NCBI GenBank assembly: GCA_018646625.1
Contig: JABGUJ010000002.1
Location: 226,843-290,842, forward strand
Direction: 5' to 3'
DNA from: Candidatus Woesearchaeota archaeon
GTDB lineage: Archaea > Nanobdellota > Nanobdellia > Woesearchaeales > JABGUJ01
Length of the DNA stretch: 64,000 nucleotides
This document shows positions 8,009 to 16,454 of this stretch, piece by piece. The notes beneath the pieces were generated by a model that worked only from the letters and a program-made list of their open reading frames with translations, did not search any database and was not told the origin of the DNA. Both the position numbers and the translations under genes were made by a program. How positions within the stretch are numbered: the first letter of the stretch is position 1; each line of letters opens with the position of its first letter.

Positions 8009-10096
8009 ATGGGTAACTTAACTGATTATGTAAAAGTAGGCGTAATGTTGGTTCTATTTATGTTTGTAGTAAGTATCTCAAGTGCTTCATTGTATGTTGA
8101 GAATGTTCCTGATGTATCACTAAGTCTTGGAACTGGTACAAGTTATGCTATGAATGTTGTAAAGAATGACGCATATTTCTATAATGTTGCAGTTAAGTGT
8201 GAAGATTTTTCTCCCGTATTATGTAGCGCTAACCCAGATACTTTTGTATTAAGCGCAAACTCTCAAACTGTTGATATCGAACTTGTTGCTTCAGACAATG
8301 TTTTAGCAGGAATGTATTCCGGTAATGTTGTTGTAGAAGCAGAAAACTTTACTCAAGTTGACTCAGTTGTTGTTAATGTAACAGAGACATTTGATTTAGA
8401 GTTTGAGGAAGTTGATACTAACGTATATCAAAATACTACAGAAAATATTAGCTTTGTTTTTGTTAACGAAGGAAATTATGATGTTACAATCACTAGTTTA
8501 AGTGAAAATGTAGAGCTAAGTGCTAATAATATTACATTTGATATGAATCTTACAAGCAGCTTGCCAATTACTATATCAGCATTCGGTAATTCATCCGCTA
8601 TTTATTATGAGGCTTATGCATTTAACATTGATTCAGTAGATAGCTATTTGGGTAGCGTAGATTATGTTACCGCCGATGGTCATAATGGGTCTGAGAGTGT
8701 TACTGTTTCAATTATAGCTCAGGCAGCAACTAATACTACCACAAACACTACAACTAATACCACTACAAATACTACTAACACAACTACACCAGATCCTGTT
8801 GTTTCAGAGTTAGCGTTTAGTGCATTGAGTACTACATTCAATAACGGAGCCATTAAAGGAACTGTTATGTTGACTAACAAATATGATTACGATATGAGCA
8901 ATATCGCATTGAACTTAACCGGATTAGAAGAGTTTGATGTTAATTTTGCATTTTCTACTGTAAGTCTAAGCAAAGGTCAGTCCAAAACATTACAATTTAG
9001 TGGTGCTTTACCTAATGATTTTGATACAGGCACTTATACTGGAGTAGCAACTGCTGTTTATAGTAATATAACTGCGACTCAAGATGTTCAACTAGTAGTA
9101 GGTGGCGGAATTGACATTATCACTATAGATGTTGACTGGGATGAAGACAGAGAAAGAGATGTAAGAGAGAATGAAAAACTAAAAGATTTTGAACCAGGTC
9201 ATACAGTTACTGTAGATATTGAAGTTGAGAACTTGTTTAATAGAGAAACTAATATTCAAATAAATGATGTTGAAGTCGAATTAACTATTAACAATATTGA
9301 TGGAAGTAGAGATATAGAAGACGAGACAAGGAAGTTTGATATTGATCCAGGAGATACAGAAGAAGAGTCAATCACATTTGAAATACCATGGGCTGCTGAA
9401 GAAGATGATTATACTGTCAACTTAGTAGCAAGAGGTTACGGAGATAATGGTCAAACATTTACTGATACTTTCAAATTTAAAATTGATATAGAGAGAGAAG
9501 GTAACAACGTGAGAGTGTTGAGCGCAAGATTCTCACCTGAAACTGGATCTTGTTTTGACAGAGTAAGAGTTACTGCAGACGTTATCAACTTAGGAGAAAG
9601 AGATAAAGATGTGGTAGTAATTATTGCTAATGCTGCATTAGGTATCAAGAAAGAACAAAGAGTATCTCTAGATGAAGATCCTGACAGAAAAAGCAACAGG
9701 CAGAGAGTTGATTTTGAATTTAACTTAGATCCTGCGATGAACGCAGATGCATATAATTTCGAAGTTAGCGTATTTGATGAAAGAACTGGATCATACTACG
9801 ATAGCCAAGTTGCTAAGCTAGAAGTAAAAGAGTGTTCATCTCACAATTATCAGCAAACATCAGATAATAACGATTATACCTACACAGGTAGTGGTTCAAG
9901 CGTAGTGTTTATCGGACCAAGCAATACTGCATCATCAGGTACTGCATTTAGCACAGCAACAGGAATGCCTAAGACAAAGATAACAGACTTGTCAGGTAAA
10001 ACTGTATCAATTGGCGGAATATCAATATTCTTGTTTTTGACAGTTGCTTTGTTGATAATTATCTTAGCAGTGTTGATAGCTTTCTTTTTAATTTAA
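8009..10096 (+). CDS. Large S-layer-like surface glycoprotein
   Basis: Secreted protein of 695 aa anchored at its C-terminus. An N-terminal signal segment (VMLVLFMFVVSISSAS) is followed by beta-rich modules, a low-complexity linker of repeated TTN units at about residues 238-258, further CARDB/COG1470-like modules with NINDVEVEL-type strands, and a C-terminal helix (IFLFLTVALLIIILAVLIAFFLI). Many N-x-S/T sequons, especially in the linker, suggest heavy N-glycosylation. An AGGGGG SD precedes the ATG. It is probably a cell envelope protein; whether it forms the lattice cannot be told. Its stop overlaps that of taw3 by four bases. Confidence 0.8.
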   Translation: MGNLTDYVKVGVMLVLFMFVVSISSASLYVENVPDVSLSLGTGTSYAMNVVKNDAYFYNVAVKCEDFSPVLCSANPDTFVLSANSQTVDIELVASDNVLAGMYSGNVVVEAENFTQVDSVVVNVTETFDLEFEEVDTNVYQNTTENISFVFVNEGNYDVTITSLSENVELSANNITFDMNLTSSLPITISAFGNSSAIYYEAYAFNIDSVDSYLGSVDYVTADGHNGSESVTVSIIAQAATNTTTNTTTNTTTNTTNTTTPDPVVSELAFSALSTTFNNGAIKGTVMLTNKYDYDMSNIALNLTGLEEFDVNFAFSTVSLSKGQSKTLQFSGALPNDFDTGTYTGVATAVYSNITATQDVQLVVGGGIDIITIDVDWDEDRERDVRENEKLKDFEPGHTVTVDIEVENLFNRETNIQINDVEVELTINNIDGSRDIEDETRKFDIDPGDTEEESITFEIPWAAEEDDYTVNLVARGYGDNGQTFTDTFKFKIDIEREGNNVRVLSARFSPETGSCFDRVRVTADVINLGERDKDVVVIIANAALGIKKEQRVSLDEDPDRKSNRQRVDFEFNLDPAMNADAYNFEVSVFDERTGSYYDSQVAKLEVKECSSHNYQQTSDNNDYTYTGSGSSVVFIGPSNTASSGTAFSTATGMPKTKITDLSGKTVSIGGISIFLFLTVALLIIILAVLIAFFLI

Positions 10097-10665
10097 TTTT
10101 TTATTTGTTTGTGGAAAGCATTCATTTTATCTCTAGAAGTAGCCATTTTAATATTTGCTTCTTGAATTAACGATTCTATGTATTCTTTAGAACAAAGAAG
10201 TTTATTCTTTTCTGCAATGATTGTTTCCATACTTTCAGTGCCGCACATCTCTACAATAATTCTTTTTCTTGAACACATAATTCCTGCACGTTTGAAACCA
10301 ACATGTTTTGCTTTATCAACAATATCTTGCGCAGCTTCAATTGTTCTACAAGCAACATGAAATATAGGAGATTCTTGTTTGAACCAGAGTTTTAGTTCAG
10401 GAGGATTTGTGATGATTTCTTGTATTTTGTCAACAGTTATTGGATCGTGACTCACAAATAACCATTCTGCTTCGTGCTTTTTTCTAATCTTTGGGACTGC
10501 TATTAAGACAATTCTGCCGGCGCATGAAGATGTTGTGTAGTAATCTTCTGTTTTGTTTAGATCATCTATCAAGTCGATTATTGCATCATCTACATTGCCT
10601 TTCTTTGACTTGTCTGGCAAGTATAACTTGTCAAGGCATTCTTTTTTGTCTTTATCAAAGTCCAT
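10093..10665 (-). CDS. taw3: tRNA wybutosine-synthesizing protein Taw3 (TYW3 family)
   Basis: SAM-dependent N4-methylation in wyosine-derivative synthesis at position 37 of tRNA-Phe. The TYW3 pattern is clear: YYTTSSCAGRI, WLFVSHDP, WFKQESPIFHVACRTIEAAQ, then GFKRAGIM and a VEMCGTESMET segment in place of the usual IRSTE. Length of 190 aa is normal. It stands alone in the minus direction, tail to tail with the S-layer-like gene. Other wyosine genes such as taw1 are not in the window. Confidence 0.9.
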   Translation of the reverse strand: MDFDKDKKECLDKLYLPDKSKKGNVDDAIIDLIDDLNKTEDYYTTSSCAGRIVLIAVPKIRKKHEAEWLFVSHDPITVDKIQEIITNPPELKLWFKQESPIFHVACRTIEAAQDIVDKAKHVGFKRAGIMCSRKRIIVEMCGTESMETIIAEKNKLLCSKEYIESLIQEANIKMATSRDKMNAFHKQIKN

Positions 10666-10689
10666 ACTTAGAGAATTAGGTTACTATTT

Positions 10690-11523
10690 TTATTTCTTGT
10701 TGTATGCAATAACGATTTTCGGCTTTTCACCTGGTTTGTGCTTACCTAAACGGTATTTCTTAATATGATCTGGAATGATGGTATCATCAATGTAAACATG
10801 GTTATAATATCTTAAGCAACCTATCGCATCTAATACTTCTTGCCCAGATTCTTCTAATATTGCGGCGCCGCTAAGTCTTAAATTCTGTAGATCTCTTAGA
10901 ATTAATAAAATTAATATCAGTACCGTAGACAGTAATACGGTAACAACTTGAGAATATATTGCATCAGTCTTTAGATAAAATAAGCTGAATAGCACAATAC
11001 CGATTAATAAGAATAGTACACCCCATTGTCCTTTTGTCAGTTTTTCTATACCTAAAACGGATGTTTGATTTCTTCGTTCTTCAATTTTCAATAGGTAATC
11101 AGTCATTGAAGAAAAACATTTGAATTTATTGGGATTCTTTATTTTCTTTAATTCATCATAGATTGCTAAAAAATGTGGTGCAGAAGTTTTGTATGCATAA
11201 GGAACATCAAAATCATAGCAAGCAACATAGTATTTGTCAATCTTTTCCCTAATTTTATCAGAAAAACGTTTCCCATTGAGCTCTGCAATTTTGTAGAGAG
11301 CCAACCAATAACCATCCTCTGATGCAACTAAACTTCTTATCGCATTATATCTAGAACTAAGACGTGAGATGAAGAATCCAGATAGAATTGCTAAAAGAAA
11401 TGTGCTAACTGTTAGAATAATCTCAACTTCATCGGAAGGACCTTTGCCAGGTATGAAAATAACTGCAATTACAAAGACGACAAATGCAAAGAAACTACCC
11501 TGTACAGAATGAATGTATCTCAT
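10690..11523 (-). CDS. Four-helix membrane protein, unknown function
   Basis: Two membrane helices at the N-terminus (residues about 8-27 and 34-54), a soluble helical stretch of about 110 residues, then two further helices (WGVLFLLIGIVLFSLFYL and VVTVLLSTVLILILLIL) and a cytoplasmic tail. This layout recalls DUF4239/bestrophin-like proteins, but I cannot make that assignment firmly. Its ATG overlaps the stop of the upstream nucleotidyltransferase gene by four bases, so the two are coupled and may form a functional pair. Confidence 0.75.
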   Translation of the reverse strand: MRYIHSVQGSFFAFVVFVIAVIFIPGKGPSDEVEIILTVSTFLLAILSGFFISRLSSRYNAIRSLVASEDGYWLALYKIAELNGKRFSDKIREKIDKYYVACYDFDVPYAYKTSAPHFLAIYDELKKIKNPNKFKCFSSMTDYLLKIEERRNQTSVLGIEKLTKGQWGVLFLLIGIVLFSLFYLKTDAIYSQVVTVLLSTVLILILLILRDLQNLRLSGAAILEESGQEVLDAIGCLRYYNHVYIDDTIIPDHIKKYRLGKHKPGEKPKIVIAYNKK

Positions 11524-12329
11524 TTTTTGGATTCAATTAACCGTTTCATCTCATTAACAAAGCTGAACGCCATCTTGTAATATTTATCATAACTTGCACC
11601 AGGCATCTCTCTTATTTCTCGATGAATAATTTGTTTTGAAAGTTTATAGAACACTCGCATAGTGTGTGCATATTTTTTATCAAGTCTTCCTGCTTTCACA
11701 AGTTTTTCTTCAAGAAGATCTGCTACATGTTCAGGACTTGGTGGGACTTGATGATATTTCATTAGTGCAGCATGTGCTGCATCAATAACCGCCCAATATA
11801 GATCTAAAGTTGCTTGTAAAATGTGCCACTTTGAATTGTGCATAGTGGCGGGAGCTTTCACAAAGTATGCCCATGTTGCTTCAGGTGTTGGCCTTATTCG
11901 ACCTTTCGCAAGAAGAGCTTGCAACGGATTAAAGAATCCAGCGTCCAGAATAGGTACACCATCTCTTAGAATATTTAATGCAATTGGATCTCCTGATCTT
12001 ACATATTCCCAGAAGGAAGTTAGTTTTAATGTAGTTACATGAATCTTTCTTGAAACATCGTTTACTGCTTTTTCTACAATGATTCTGTATGCTTCAACAA
12101 GATGATCATTCATGATAATAGTTACGTCATCTACAATGATTAAGATATCAATATCAGATTTATCAGAAGTGCCCACCGTTTTTGCCGCGCTACCGAATAA
12201 TACAATCCCTTTTACAAATTCTTCAAACTCTTTAACAATAACTTTAGAAAACTTCAGAGAGATCTCAAACTCATCCTTCGAATAATTTTCCTGATTCTTA
12301 TGCGGCTGTGGTTCGCTCTTAAAACGCAA
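11520..12329 (-). CDS. Nucleotidyltransferase with helical C-terminal domain
   Basis: N-terminal pol-beta-type nucleotidyltransferase domain with VLFGSAAKTVGTSDKSDIDILI, giving the GS motif and two metal-binding aspartates. From residue about 150 the protein is all-helical and resembles a HEPN-like partner domain (WAVIDAAHAALMKYHQ). The start is TTG behind a GGGGTG SD; no ATG precedes it in frame. It is followed by a four-base overlap with the membrane protein gene. It could be a minimal nucleotidyltransferase-HEPN fusion or an enzyme modifying a small ligand. Confidence 0.78.
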   Translation of the reverse strand: MRFKSEPQPHKNQENYSKDEFEISLKFSKVIVKEFEEFVKGIVLFGSAAKTVGTSDKSDIDILIIVDDVTIIMNDHLVEAYRIIVEKAVNDVSRKIHVTTLKLTSFWEYVRSGDPIALNILRDGVPILDAGFFNPLQALLAKGRIRPTPEATWAYFVKAPATMHNSKWHILQATLDLYWAVIDAAHAALMKYHQVPPSPEHVADLLEEKLVKAGRLDKKYAHTMRVFYKLSKQIIHREIREMPGASYDKYYKMAFSFVNEMKRLIESKK

Positions 12330-12438
12330 TATTTACACCCCTTTTTTAAATGTTAATCTGAAACTGAGTTTATTAAGTTTGTTAACCATTAGAAGATAGT
12401 CAATGAGGCAAATAATAAGAAGCAATATAAAGTAGTGG

Positions 12439-12450
12439 GACAAATTTGTC
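12439..12450. promoter_or_regulatory. Perfect 12-bp palindrome between TATA box and start codon
   Basis: GACAAATTTGTC ends three bases before the ATG of the Fis-type gene. CAATATAAAG about 27 bases before the ATG is the likely TATA box, so the palindrome covers the transcription start. A protein bound here would block transcription, which suggests autoregulation. Confidence 0.55.
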
Positions 12451-12453
12451 ATT

Positions 12454-13104
12454 ATGGTTGAGCACAGAGATCTAGAGAGAGAAGTAAGGAATACGGAAAA
12501 GATAGTTTCAGAGGCTATGCATAGAATAGCAGGTGTGACGATTGCAGAATTGAATAAAGACATTACAGCAAAGCTTGAAAAAAATCCCTTATTCGATTTT
12601 AAGATAAATACAAACATACCTTTCAAAACATCTAAAAAATTGTTCAAGAAAGAGTACCTTAGAAGATTGTTACAAACTAACTTAGGAAATATTTCTTTGG
12701 CGGCCAAAGTTGCGGATATAGACAGGCGTTCAATTCATAGATTGATTAATGAAACAGGAATAGAAGTTGGTAGAATACGAGAAGAAATGATAAGACCGTA
12801 CGAGATTAAAAGAGAAGCAGTCAATCACATGATTGAGAATGCATTAGATCAATATAGAACAATAATCCATCCTGACAAATTGAAAGAAATGTATAGAGGA
12901 GTTAGTGAAGTTAGTGAAGATATTCTAGAAGATTTACCAGTTAATCAGTTAACTATGAAAGAAGCGGAAGAAGAATTTGAAAAAGCATATCTTAGAAAAG
13001 CACTTGAAGATGCTAGAGGTTCTGTTACTAAGGCAGCCAGAAAAATTGGATTAAGGTATGAAACTCTGCATAGGAAAGCTAAGAAATTAGGTATTGTTGA
13101 GTAA
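12454..13104 (+). CDS. Double Fis-type helix-turn-helix protein
   Basis: Probable DNA-binding regulator. Two Fis-like helix-turn-helix units are visible. The first, near residues 68-102, contains LGNISLAAKVADIDRRSIHRL. The second, at the C-terminus, contains FEKAYLRKALEDARG and SVTKAARKIGLRYETLHRKA, which closely matches the C-terminal domain of bacterial NtrC-type activators. There is no AAA+ or receiver domain. A helical spacer links the two units. Likely leaderless mRNA. The last 18 bases overlap the convergent ATP-grasp gene. Confidence 0.8.
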   Translation: MVEHRDLEREVRNTEKIVSEAMHRIAGVTIAELNKDITAKLEKNPLFDFKINTNIPFKTSKKLFKKEYLRRLLQTNLGNISLAAKVADIDRRSIHRLINETGIEVGRIREEMIRPYEIKREAVNHMIENALDQYRTIIHPDKLKEMYRGVSEVSEDILEDLPVNQLTMKEAEEEFEKAYLRKALEDARGSVTKAARKIGLRYETLHRKAKKLGIVE

Positions 13105-14484
13105 ATAACTTGTAAATTCCATCGGTCTTCTTACTGCATTTGTTCTGAAATCATCTCCCAAGAATCTAAAAGAGGCTCTGCCAGGTTTTGAATTAATTTC
13201 TATAATGTATAGATCTCCTTTTGTATCTACCATGATATCAATCGCTATTTCGCATAGTTTTTTTCTTAAGTGATCCTCGATTGCATGGAAAGTTTTGAAA
13301 GATGCGTTTTCTATTTTCTTCTTAAACTCACTTCTAAATGCTGATGCACCAAATAAATTATTTAGTACTTTACTAACCCTTTGATTAGAGCCGCCAGTGT
13401 GAAGATTAGAGGTGATTTGTCCAGGAGTAGATACTCTTGCCACCATTCCCGTTAGTCTTAACTTACCCCTATTATTTTTTTGGATAAGCACTCTGATATC
13501 AAAAACAGCATTGTTGTACTTAGTTACAGCTATTCCTTGTTGCACAATATAGTTTCCAGAAACGAATTGGCTTATCGAGTTGAGTTGTGATGATTTGAAT
13601 TTCTGATTGTTTGGTTTGAGTAAATAACCATCTTGTGTTTTACTTAATGACATAATTCCGATCCCTTGGCTACCCCTCCGTGGTTTTAGGAAAACTACAG
13701 AGTGTTTTGCAATCATCGTCTTTAAGTTTGGCAATGAGTACAGCATTGTTTCTGCTTGTTTTGTTTCGGAAGTAGCTGTTATTCCGGCTCTATTTAGTAC
13801 AGAGTAGGATTGCCATTTATCTCCTGCAAGACCAATTAACTCAGGAGGGTTTACTAGAATCATGCCCGCTTTTTCTAATTTTGTTCTGAAAGTGGAAGGT
13901 ATTCCTGTTGCACGATCATAAACTACTTTTGGGAAAGACACTTTCCGTCTAACCCAAAGTTTTTTTCCAGATCCTGAAGTTATTATAAAATTTGCATCTA
14001 ACGACTTTTTTTCAAAGTTCACATCTGACTCTCCAAAAGTAAAAACACACAAACCTAAATCATGACCTACTTCTACTAAAGACTTGTAAAAATTATTTGA
14101 TTCACCATAAAGTCTGCCATCCTCAGATGGTTTTGCTAATATTCCCACCTTTGGTCTTGAGAATGCAGGTAATGTAACGTTAGTGAGAGTCTCAATATAA
14201 TCATTTAGTTTTGTTACAGTTCCTTTTGGTAGCCCTTTTAGATAGTTCATTGCGTTTGCATCTCCTTTGTGTGCACTTCTTACTCTTTCAATAAACCTAA
14301 GCCAATAAAGAAATTCGGTGTCGCCTAATCCTTGCTCACGTAGTATGCGAAAATCTTTCAATAGTAGTTTTACTCTTTGTTCTCGTATTTTTGTTTTCCA
14401 GAAGATCCTAAAGTTACTTAACCTTAATTCCGATATCTCACCAGCTAACTTGTTTAGCTTTTTTGCAACACGTTTGTTTACCAC
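13087..14484 (-). CDS. YheC/YheD-type ATP-grasp protein
   Basis: ATP-grasp family protein resembling YheC/D (RimK-like). C-terminal half: YDRATGIPS, the ATP loop KPRRGSQGIGI, FDIRVLIQ, and the metal-binding IEINSKPGR near the end. The N-terminal about 120 residues are helical. The ORF track starts at a TTG (14544). I prefer the GTG at 14484, because a CTTTTTATACT box lies about 26 bases upstream of it, inside the longer ORF. The choice is not certain and the TTG would add 20 residues. Substrate unknown; an amino-acid or peptide ligase is likely. Confidence 0.8.
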   Translation of the reverse strand: MVNKRVAKKLNKLAGEISELRLSNFRIFWKTKIREQRVKLLLKDFRILREQGLGDTEFLYWLRFIERVRSAHKGDANAMNYLKGLPKGTVTKLNDYIETLTNVTLPAFSRPKVGILAKPSEDGRLYGESNNFYKSLVEVGHDLGLCVFTFGESDVNFEKKSLDANFIITSGSGKKLWVRRKVSFPKVVYDRATGIPSTFRTKLEKAGMILVNPPELIGLAGDKWQSYSVLNRAGITATSETKQAETMLYSLPNLKTMIAKHSVVFLKPRRGSQGIGIMSLSKTQDGYLLKPNNQKFKSSQLNSISQFVSGNYIVQQGIAVTKYNNAVFDIRVLIQKNNRGKLRLTGMVARVSTPGQITSNLHTGGSNQRVSKVLNNLFGASAFRSEFKKKIENASFKTFHAIEDHLRKKLCEIAIDIMVDTKGDLYIIEINSKPGRASFRFLGDDFRTNAVRRPMEFTSYLLNNT

Positions 14485-14653
14485 ATCATTATCCGAGATT
14501 AGAAAGTATAAAAAGTTATTTAGAAAAATGGTTTCAGTGGACAATTAGGCAGTAAAACTACTTCTCAGGGACTAGTCTATGATATTATTGTCTCAGATCT
14601 AGTTATTGATTGATATCTATATTTATATCCCCTGAGGACATATTATACCCTAT

Positions 14654-14671
14654 ATGAGATAAAAGTCTCAT
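14654..14671 (+). promoter_or_regulatory. 5' leader hairpin before the metallopeptidase gene
   Basis: ATGAGA-TAAAAG-TCTCAT forms a six-bp stem with a six-base loop. The TATA box TATTTATATCC (about 14618-14628) places the transcript start just upstream, and the AGGAGG SD begins two bases after the stem. It is one of a set of similarly placed hairpins in this region. Confidence 0.5.
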
Positions 14672-14687
14672 CAGGAGGACTATATAA

Positions 14688-15620
14688 ATGGGCTATTGTG
14701 GCGGTGGGTGCTGCGGTGATGGATATTGCGGTTCAGGAATAGAGAAGATAGTTACTTACGCTAGATCTAACTTTGATTATTCGCAAGATTTGGGAGGATT
14801 TGATCCACACTATCAACAGAAAGCAGCAATGTCGGAGTCAGTCGCATCTCCAAAATATTTAGATAATATTGATAGTGCAATCCATAGTGCATCTTACATG
14901 GTTCGTACTAGTGCTCATGATGATATGGGTGGCGGTAATGCATTTAACTTTGGCGCAGAAAGAGATGACCTATACAAAAAGAAGAAACAAGAAGAAGATA
15001 GTGTAAGTTCAAATTATAATAATTCCACACCCACAACTAATGATGGCGTAACAACGGTTAAACCATTCATCAATCCTTGGATTAAAACGGAATTCATTGG
15101 AGAGGCTAGCGCGATAAAACAATCTGTCGAGGAGAGTTTTGAAAAAGTAACAGGCAAAGAATTTCCAAGCAATATTACGATTGAAGTTGCAAATGAAAAA
15201 AGATTTGATGAATTGCATAAACATTTTGGTGGTAAGCCAACAGCAGGTTTGCAAGGTTTTGCAATAAATAGAAAACATGAAGGTGGAGTTAGCCATGTTG
15301 TTGTTAAGAGTGCACAATTAGCTCATGTTATGTTAGTAGTAGGACATGAGATAGGTCATTTGATGAGTAAGACTTTGTTAAATAAACAAGATGAAGAAGC
15401 TAAAGCTTATGCGTTTGAAATGGCTTGGCTTAAAGCAATCTATGAGCATAACATCGCAGGACTGAGAAGTGTAATTAATATCGACGGCGCACCTGCAAAG
15501 AATGGATTGCACGATGTGGCATTCGAGTTTGTTCAAAAATTATTGAGAGAAGGTAAAGATTCATTAGAGATTGTTGCACAGATAGTTAGCGGCGAGATTC
15601 ACGTTGGTTCTGTTCTCTAG
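14688..15620 (+). CDS. Cys/Gly-headed zinc metallopeptidase-like protein
   Basis: The N-terminus is a striking MGYCGGGCCGDGYCG run with five cysteines in the first 15 residues, possibly a metal site or lipidation/assembly tag. A Ser/Thr/Asn-rich linker (around residue 105) leads to a C-terminal domain with a zinc-binding HEIGH motif (VVGHEIGHLMS). An EEAKAYAFEMAW helix downstream could give the third ligand. The overall pattern fits a gluzincin-like peptidase, 310 aa. There is no clear signal peptide, so a cytoplasmic location is likely. It has a strong SD and leader hairpin and overlaps the convergent TrmB gene by four bases. Confidence 0.7.
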   Translation: MGYCGGGCCGDGYCGSGIEKIVTYARSNFDYSQDLGGFDPHYQQKAAMSESVASPKYLDNIDSAIHSASYMVRTSAHDDMGGGNAFNFGAERDDLYKKKKQEEDSVSSNYNNSTPTTNDGVTTVKPFINPWIKTEFIGEASAIKQSVEESFEKVTGKEFPSNITIEVANEKRFDELHKHFGGKPTAGLQGFAINRKHEGGVSHVVVKSAQLAHVMLVVGHEIGHLMSKTLLNKQDEEAKAYAFEMAWLKAIYEHNIAGLRSVINIDGAPAKNGLHDVAFEFVQKLLREGKDSLEIVAQIVSGEIHVGSVL

Positions 15621-16375
15621 GGTTTTGCTATAGACCACATAACATTAAAGTATTGTAAGAATGACTTTGCAACTTCTTGACTAGTGATTCTAATGACCAA
15701 CGGTTCTTTGGTTAAAATAAGTATACAAGATCTATTTTTGTATAACAATATTTCAGCAGGTGTTGATTGTTGAATAAACCGCACATTACATGACTTTGAT
15801 TCAACAAAAAAATTAATTCTCTCTTTTCTTGGTCTTAGATCCTCGTTGAAGACTATGTTTGTTATGATTCCTTTTTTTTCTCTCTTTAGAGAATAATTCA
15901 AGAAAAATCTGTCAGCTTGCTCATCTGATTCACCTTTGCTCGCACCAAAAACAAAATTGTCTTCTCCTTTTTCACATTCTTGTATTAAATCCTCAAATAT
16001 TGTTCTCATACCATTCCAACCTTGAAATACTTCCACATTGACTTTCTCTTTTGCTTCTTGGAACTTTAATAATAATGAAGGCAACAAAGAATTTACGAAC
16101 TCTTTCTCGTTTTTTATTTCATCTTCTTTTCGATCTAGAAAATCAAGAATATGTCTTGGATTAGCAGGACTAAAATGTGCAACCCCGTTCTTTTCCACTT
16201 TAGAAATTATTCCCTTATCTTGAAGTCTATTTGTCACATCATATATGTTACTAGGTGCAATTCCAGAATTCTTTGCTAAAGTCGTTTTAGTGCATTCGCC
16301 AAGCTCAAGAAGTGCCTGATATACTTTTATCTCCCCTTCTGTAAGCCCTATCCTCTTCAAATCATGCAAATCCAT
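15617..16375 (-). CDS. TrmB-family transcriptional regulator
   Basis: N-terminal TrmB winged helix (LKRIGLTEGEIKVYQALLELGECTKTTLAKNSGI) followed by a coiled segment and a C-terminal sensor domain. The ORF track opens with a GTG at 16396, but that codon is only about 14 bases from the TATA box AGTATATAAA, so I choose the ATG at 16375 (252 aa). The promoter is shared with the divergent substrate-binding protein gene, its likely target. TrmB proteins usually sense sugars; here the neighbour suggests an amino acid-like ligand. Confidence 0.88.
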   Translation of the reverse strand: MDLHDLKRIGLTEGEIKVYQALLELGECTKTTLAKNSGIAPSNIYDVTNRLQDKGIISKVEKNGVAHFSPANPRHILDFLDRKEDEIKNEKEFVNSLLPSLLLKFQEAKEKVNVEVFQGWNGMRTIFEDLIQECEKGEDNFVFGASKGESDEQADRFFLNYSLKREKKGIITNIVFNEDLRPRKERINFFVESKSCNVRFIQQSTPAEILLYKNRSCILILTKEPLVIRITSQEVAKSFLQYFNVMWSIAKP

Positions 16376-16454
16376 AGTCGTCTTGTAGAAGGACACCCTT
16401 GTTTATATACTTTTGTAGTTACTACTAAGTAAACACAAATGAGGTGGATGAAAA

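Noticed and set aside
8731-8790. Short ACT/AAC-rich repeats that could be taken for a CRISPR or satellite array
   Set aside because: They encode the Thr/Asn linker of the S-layer-like protein in frame, with no spacers.
12333-12707. Minus-strand ORF of 124 aa
   Set aside because: It opposes the start of the Fis-type gene and its promoter; composition is that of an antisense frame.
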